Part shown: piece after piece, positions 4,929 through 7,657 of the stretch
Layout: every line of letters begins with the position of its first letter
Numbering within the stretch: the stretch's first letter is position 1
Assembly: GCF_902489365.1 (NCBI RefSeq)
Contig: NZ_CABTZR010000093.1
Location: 1-7,657 of the forward strand
Direction of reading: 5' to 3'
DNA: 7,657 nt
DNA from: an uncultured Corynebacterium sp.
Lineage (GTDB): Bacteria; Actinomycetota; Actinomycetes; Mycobacteriales; Mycobacteriaceae
Made by a program: the position numbers and the translations under genes
Notes under the pieces: model-generated
Told to the model about the DNA's origin: nothing
The model's input: the letters and a program-made list of their open reading frames with translations, nothing else
Database searches by the model: none

Positions 4929-7436
4929 TCAGAGCTTTTCCATCGGCACTCCGCCGATGAGCATGAGGCGAACCTTGCCTGCTGAACCGAAGTCCACGGT
5001 GACCGTCGCCCGCGCGCCGGTCCCGGAGGCCTCGATGACCGTGCCCAGCCCGTATTTCGCGTGGTTGACGCGGTCCCCCACAACTAAATTGAGATGGTTA
5101 TTCTTCGGCATCGACGTTGCCGAGACCGGCTTGCGCGAGCGCTGCGAAGGGGAAGACGCAGCGCTCCGCGAGCCATAACCGCCTCCACGGAAGAACCCGC
5201 TATCCGAGCCAAAGGTTCGCCCGTATTGGTAGGAATCATCTCCGCCCCACGCACCGGACAGCGAGCTGTCTGGTTCTTCACGGCGCCAGTCGATGAGGTT
5301 CTCTGGGACCTCGGCGAGGAAGCGACTGGCCGGGTTCGTCACTGGGTTACCCCAGGACGAACGAAGAATAGCGCGCGTGAGGTAGAGCTGTTCCCTAGCA
5401 CGCGTAATACCCACGTAGGCCAGGCGGCGTTCTTCGCTCAGCTCCTTCGGGTCCCCCAGCGAGCGCATGTGCGGGAACTGTCCGTCCTCCCAGCCGGTGA
5501 GGAAGACGACGGGAAATTCAAGACCCTTCGCAGTATGCAGCGTCATCAGCGTGACCACCCCGGATTCGTGGTCCGGAATCTGGTCCGCATCCGCCACAAG
5601 CGAGACCTTCTCGAGGAACGCCTGAAGCGAGCCCGGCGCGGCTTCACCTTCTGCTAGCTCGGGCGCTTCTTCTGCGTCCGCACCCATGAATGCCATCTCA
5701 TTGGCCGCCTCGGAGCTGAATTCGCGGGCCACCGAGACCAACTCGTTGAGGTTGTCCAGGCGCGCACCATCCTGCGGATCGTTAGAATTCTCGAGCTCCG
5801 CGCGGTAGCCGGTGACGTCGAGAAGCGCGTTGAGCAGCTCCCCCAAATCCGGTTGACCCGTCACTTCGTTGACCATGCCCGGAAGCTGCGCGCGCACTCC
5901 TTCCATCATGTCGTTGAATTTGGTTACGGCATTCACTGCCCGTGTGCCGAGTCCCGCTACCTTGCCCTCCGCCGCATCCCGAAGGGCAGCACCAAAGCTC
6001 ACGCCGAGGTTCTCCGCGTGCAGAGCGATCTGCGCTTGCGCCTTGTCACCAATAGCGCGCTTCGGCACGTTGATGATGCGGCGCAAGCTCACCGTGTCAT
6101 CCGGATTATCCATGATGCGCAGGTAGGCCACCATGTCCCGGATCTCGCGGCGCTCGTAGAAGCGAGTACCACCAACCACCTTGTACGGGATGCCCGAGCG
6201 CACGAAAACATCCTCTAGCGCGCGGGAGGCGTTGTTGGTGCGGTACATCACCGCGATATCGGAATACGCCGTACCTTTGTCTGCAAGGGAATCGATCTCC
6301 GAGGCGATATACCGCGCCTCATCGTGCTCGTTATCCGCCACGTAGCCGACAATCTGCTCGCCCTGGCCGTGGGCGGTCCACAGGTTTTTCTCCCTGCGGC
6401 CCTCATTCTTTGCGATGACCGCGTTCGCCGCGTTCAGAATGGTCTGCGTCGACCGGTAGTTTTGCTCCAGCAGAATCGTGTGCGCCTGCGGGTAGTCCCG
6501 CTCGAATTCCTGAATATTCCTGATGGTGGCGCCACGGAAGGCATAAATCGACTGATCCGAATCACCCACCACACACAGCTCCGGCGCATCCGGCGGTAGC
6601 TCTCCCCTACCCACCAAGGCCGAAACAAGCGCGTACTGCGCGTGGTTGGTGTCCTGGTATTCGTCGATAAGCACGTGCTTAAAGCGGCGACGATAAAACT
6701 CCACCACCTGCGGGTGCTGGTTAAAGATGCGCACTACTTCCCCGATGAGGTCATCGAAGTCAACCGCGTTCGCCGCGCGCAGGCGGCGCTGATATTCCTC
6801 GTACACGCTCGCCACGGTGAGCTCGAAAGGATTCTTCGTCCTCTCTGCCTCCGCACGCGCCTGCTCTGGGGAGATGAGCTCGTTCTTGCGGTTAGAAATC
6901 TGATTAGCCAGAACACGCGCCGAATACTTCTTCAGATCCAGCTGCATGTCCTTCGCAATCATGGTGAGCAGCCGGCGGGCATCATCGCCGTCATAAATGG
7001 TGAAAGTCGTGTTCAAACCCGGCACCAGCTGGGCATTATTGCGCAAGATGCGCACGCAAATCGAGTGGAAGGTGGACACCCACATCCGCTCCGCTACGGG
7101 GCCGACAAGCTGGCCGACGCGCTCCTTCATCTCCGCGGCTGCCTTGTTGGTAAAAGTAATGGCGAGGATCTGCCAGGGCGCCACCCCGCGCTCCCGCATG
7201 AGGTACGCAATGCGGCGGGTTAACACGGCAGTCTTGCCCGAACCCGCACCGGCCACAATAAGCAGCGGCGAGCCCGAATGCGTCACGGCCTCTTCCTGCT
7301 GCGGGTTTAAACCTTCCAGCAACGGATCAGAGCCCTGACCGGAAGGGGCGTCGACGTTGCTCCCGGGCGCAGGAAACGGGCCGCCGGTGGAAGAAGCGGA
7401 AGACGAACGGGGGACGAAAGGGGATTTGTTATTCAT
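4929..7436 (-). CDS. pcrA: ATP-dependent DNA helicase PcrA/UvrD1 (835 aa)
   Basis: This superfamily 1A helicase translocates 3'-5' on single-stranded DNA and acts in nucleotide excision repair, removal of recombination filaments and transcription-replication conflicts. Motifs run in order: Q-motif LNPQQEEAV (43-51), motif I A-G-A-G-S-G-K-T (62-69), Ia ITFTNKAA (93-100), II I-D-E-Y-Q-D-T (257-263), III VVGDSDQSIYAFRGA (289-303), IV LLEQNYRST (322-330), V TLHTAKGLEFPVVF (632-645) and VI AYVGITRARE (673-682). After a Gly/Ser/Arg-rich linker (about 720-780), residues 784-835 match the Tudor-like end (VGDRVNHAKYGLGTV) that in PcrA/UvrD contacts RNA polymerase. It is full length with no missing motif. 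ATG at 7436 is preferred because GGAGAG precedes it; an in-frame ATG at 7469 adds 11 residues and cannot be excluded. Recalled sequence of M. tuberculosis UvrD1 is very similar throughout. Confidence 0.96.
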   Translation of the reverse strand: MNNKSPFVPRSSSASSTGGPFPAPGSNVDAPSGQGSDPLLEGLNPQQEEAVTHSGSPLLIVAGAGSGKTAVLTRRIAYLMRERGVAPWQILAITFTNKAAAEMKERVGQLVGPVAERMWVSTFHSICVRILRNNAQLVPGLNTTFTIYDGDDARRLLTMIAKDMQLDLKKYSARVLANQISNRKNELISPEQARAEAERTKNPFELTVASVYEEYQRRLRAANAVDFDDLIGEVVRIFNQHPQVVEFYRRRFKHVLIDEYQDTNHAQYALVSALVGRGELPPDAPELCVVGDSDQSIYAFRGATIRNIQEFERDYPQAHTILLEQNYRSTQTILNAANAVIAKNEGRREKNLWTAHGQGEQIVGYVADNEHDEARYIASEIDSLADKGTAYSDIAVMYRTNNASRALEDVFVRSGIPYKVVGGTRFYERREIRDMVAYLRIMDNPDDTVSLRRIINVPKRAIGDKAQAQIALHAENLGVSFGAALRDAAEGKVAGLGTRAVNAVTKFNDMMEGVRAQLPGMVNEVTGQPDLGELLNALLDVTGYRAELENSNDPQDGARLDNLNELVSVAREFSSEAANEMAFMGADAEEAPELAEGEAAPGSLQAFLEKVSLVADADQIPDHESGVVTLMTLHTAKGLEFPVVFLTGWEDGQFPHMRSLGDPKELSEERRLAYVGITRAREQLYLTRAILRSSWGNPVTNPASRFLAEVPENLIDWRREEPDSSLSGAWGGDDSYQYGRTFGSDSGFFRGGGYGSRSAASSPSQRSRKPVSATSMPKNNHLNLVVGDRVNHAKYGLGTVIEASGTGARATVTVDFGSAGKVRLMLIGGVPMEKL
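4941..4959. terminator. Hairpin at the convergent M23/pcrA 3' ends, possible bidirectional terminator
   Basis: CATCGGC (4941-4947) and GCCGATG (4953-4959) form a perfect 7-bp stem with a 5-nt loop. It starts 17 nt after the M23 stop and lies inside the last codons of pcrA. No T-run follows on either strand, so it would be a hairpin-only terminator at best. The two genes leave just 4 bp between stops (4925-4928), so any terminator has to lie within a coding region. Chance pairing inside a coding sequence cannot be excluded. Confidence 0.35.
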
Positions 7437-7548
7437 AATGCTCTCCAACCTACTAGCACCACCGGACATTGCCCCTCACCGCACTTCTGGTCGGCGTGAA
7501 AGCTGGTAATTCCCCTTTTCGCCCGGCGTGGTGGCACAATCTGATGTC
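7437..7548. promoter_or_regulatory. Divergent promoter region between pcrA and the chorismate mutase-like gene
   Basis: These 112 bp should carry promoters for both directions. For the rightward gene, CACAAT at 7535-7540 ends 8 nt before the ATG at 7549, and no Shine-Dalgarno lies at normal distance, so a leaderless transcript is likely. No clear -35 is visible. CGGCGTG is directly repeated at 7492-7498 and 7524-7530, exactly 32 bp apart. I saw no SOS box of the form TCGAAC-N4-GTTCGA, so there is no sequence sign of LexA control of pcrA. The leftward promoter cannot be placed with confidence. Confidence 0.45.
7441..7446 (-). promoter_or_regulatory. Ribosome binding site that favours the 7436 start of pcrA
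   Basis: On the minus strand GGAGAG lies 4 nt (core GGAG 6 nt) before the ATG at 7436. The upstream ATG at 7469 is preceded by GAGGGG with 2 nt of spacing, which is a poorer arrangement. The helicase homology begins only about 43 residues further in, so the protein sequence itself does not settle the start. Confidence 0.55.
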
Positions 7549-7656
7549 ATGAGCTCTTCACATCCTGGCAACGCAGACTCTGGCTTGAGCCTCGAGCACC
7601 AAGACCCCAACGTCGTGGACAATGGGCTCGACATTCGTATGCCGTCTTCTGCTTGA
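7549..7656 (+). CDS. N-terminus of a probable AroQ-type chorismate mutase, interrupted by TGA after 35 codons
   Basis: ATG 7549 opens a 35-codon frame that stops at TGA 7654-7656. The last visible residues, L-D-I-R-M-P-S-S-A, resemble the N-terminal segment I recall for Corynebacterium glutamicum chorismate mutase (E-I-R-M-P-S-G-T), which continues into the catalytic helical domain. The position divergent from pcrA also matches Rv0948c in M. tuberculosis. Chorismate mutase converts chorismate to prephenate for phenylalanine and tyrosine synthesis, and in this group it is cytoplasmic and works in complex with DAHP synthase. Removing one T from GCTTGAA (7651-7657) would read A-E and keep the frame open, so a frameshift, either real or a sequencing error, is the likely explanation. 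None of the catalytic domain is within the window, so the identity rests on nine residues and synteny. A genuine 35-residue peptide is less likely. No Shine-Dalgarno is seen, so translation is probably leaderless. Confidence 0.55.
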   Translation: MSSSHPGNADSGLSLEHQDPNVVDNGLDIRMPSSA

Positions 7657-7657
7657 A

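Noticed and set aside
4112..5083. 323-codon minus-strand open frame opposite the M23 gene
   Set aside because: It lies antisense to a gene with clear signal peptide and catalytic residues, overlaps the pcrA end, and its translation is low-complexity with no recognisable domain. This is typical of GC-rich shadow frames.
5094..5657. 187-codon plus-strand frame opposite pcrA, and similar ones at 6642-7223 and 5853-6218
   Set aside because: They are antisense to conserved helicase motifs, have no ribosome binding sites or domains, and their Arg/His-rich composition is that of reversed coding sequence.
1..7657. tRNA, rRNA, CRISPR arrays, insertion sequences or prophage genes
   Set aside because: No cloverleaf, spaced direct repeats, transposase motifs or phage-like genes were seen, and almost all DNA is assigned to genes.

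Overview
The window looks chromosomal and comes from a GC-rich actinobacterium, most likely a Corynebacterium. The main evidence is gene order. A secreted M23 peptidase gene faces a PcrA/UvrD1 helicase gene tail to tail, and on the far side the helicase gene diverges from what looks like the N-terminus of an AroQ-type chorismate mutase. From memory, this matches Rv0950c-uvrD1-Rv0948c of Mycobacterium tuberculosis, and the encoded proteins look corynebacterial. The species cannot be fixed from this window.

Layout: (1) Positions 1-3769 hold a tightly packed rightward operon. It contains the 3' end of a PadR-type transcriptional regulator, a MacB/LolD-type ABC ATPase (4-bp ATGA overlap) and an 898-residue FtsX/MacB-type permease (1-bp gap). 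This is a self-regulated export or stress-sensing module of unknown substrate. (2) Positions 3770-4168 are about 400 bp without a credible gene. They hold a strong hairpin terminator, an 81-nt tract with a single G (a possible Rho loading region), a perfect 7-bp inverted repeat, and a long, hairpin-rich leader before the peptidase gene. (3) Positions 4169-4924 encode a secreted, catalytically intact M23 endopeptidase. (4) Positions 4929-7436, minus strand, encode a full-length PcrA/UvrD1 helicase with a C-terminal Tudor-like domain. (5) Positions 7437-7548 are a divergent promoter region. (6) From 7549 a gene resembling chorismate mutase begins, but its frame hits TGA after 35 codons, 1 base before the window ends.

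The coding content is mostly ordinary: envelope maintenance (M23), DNA repair and transcription coupling (PcrA), aromatic amino-acid synthesis (chorismate mutase) and an accessory transporter. The least explained DNA is the regulatory stretch 3838-4168. I found no strong sign of a wholly new multi-gene system. The best candidates for follow-up are the structured leader of the M23 gene and the early stop in the chorismate mutase-like frame.
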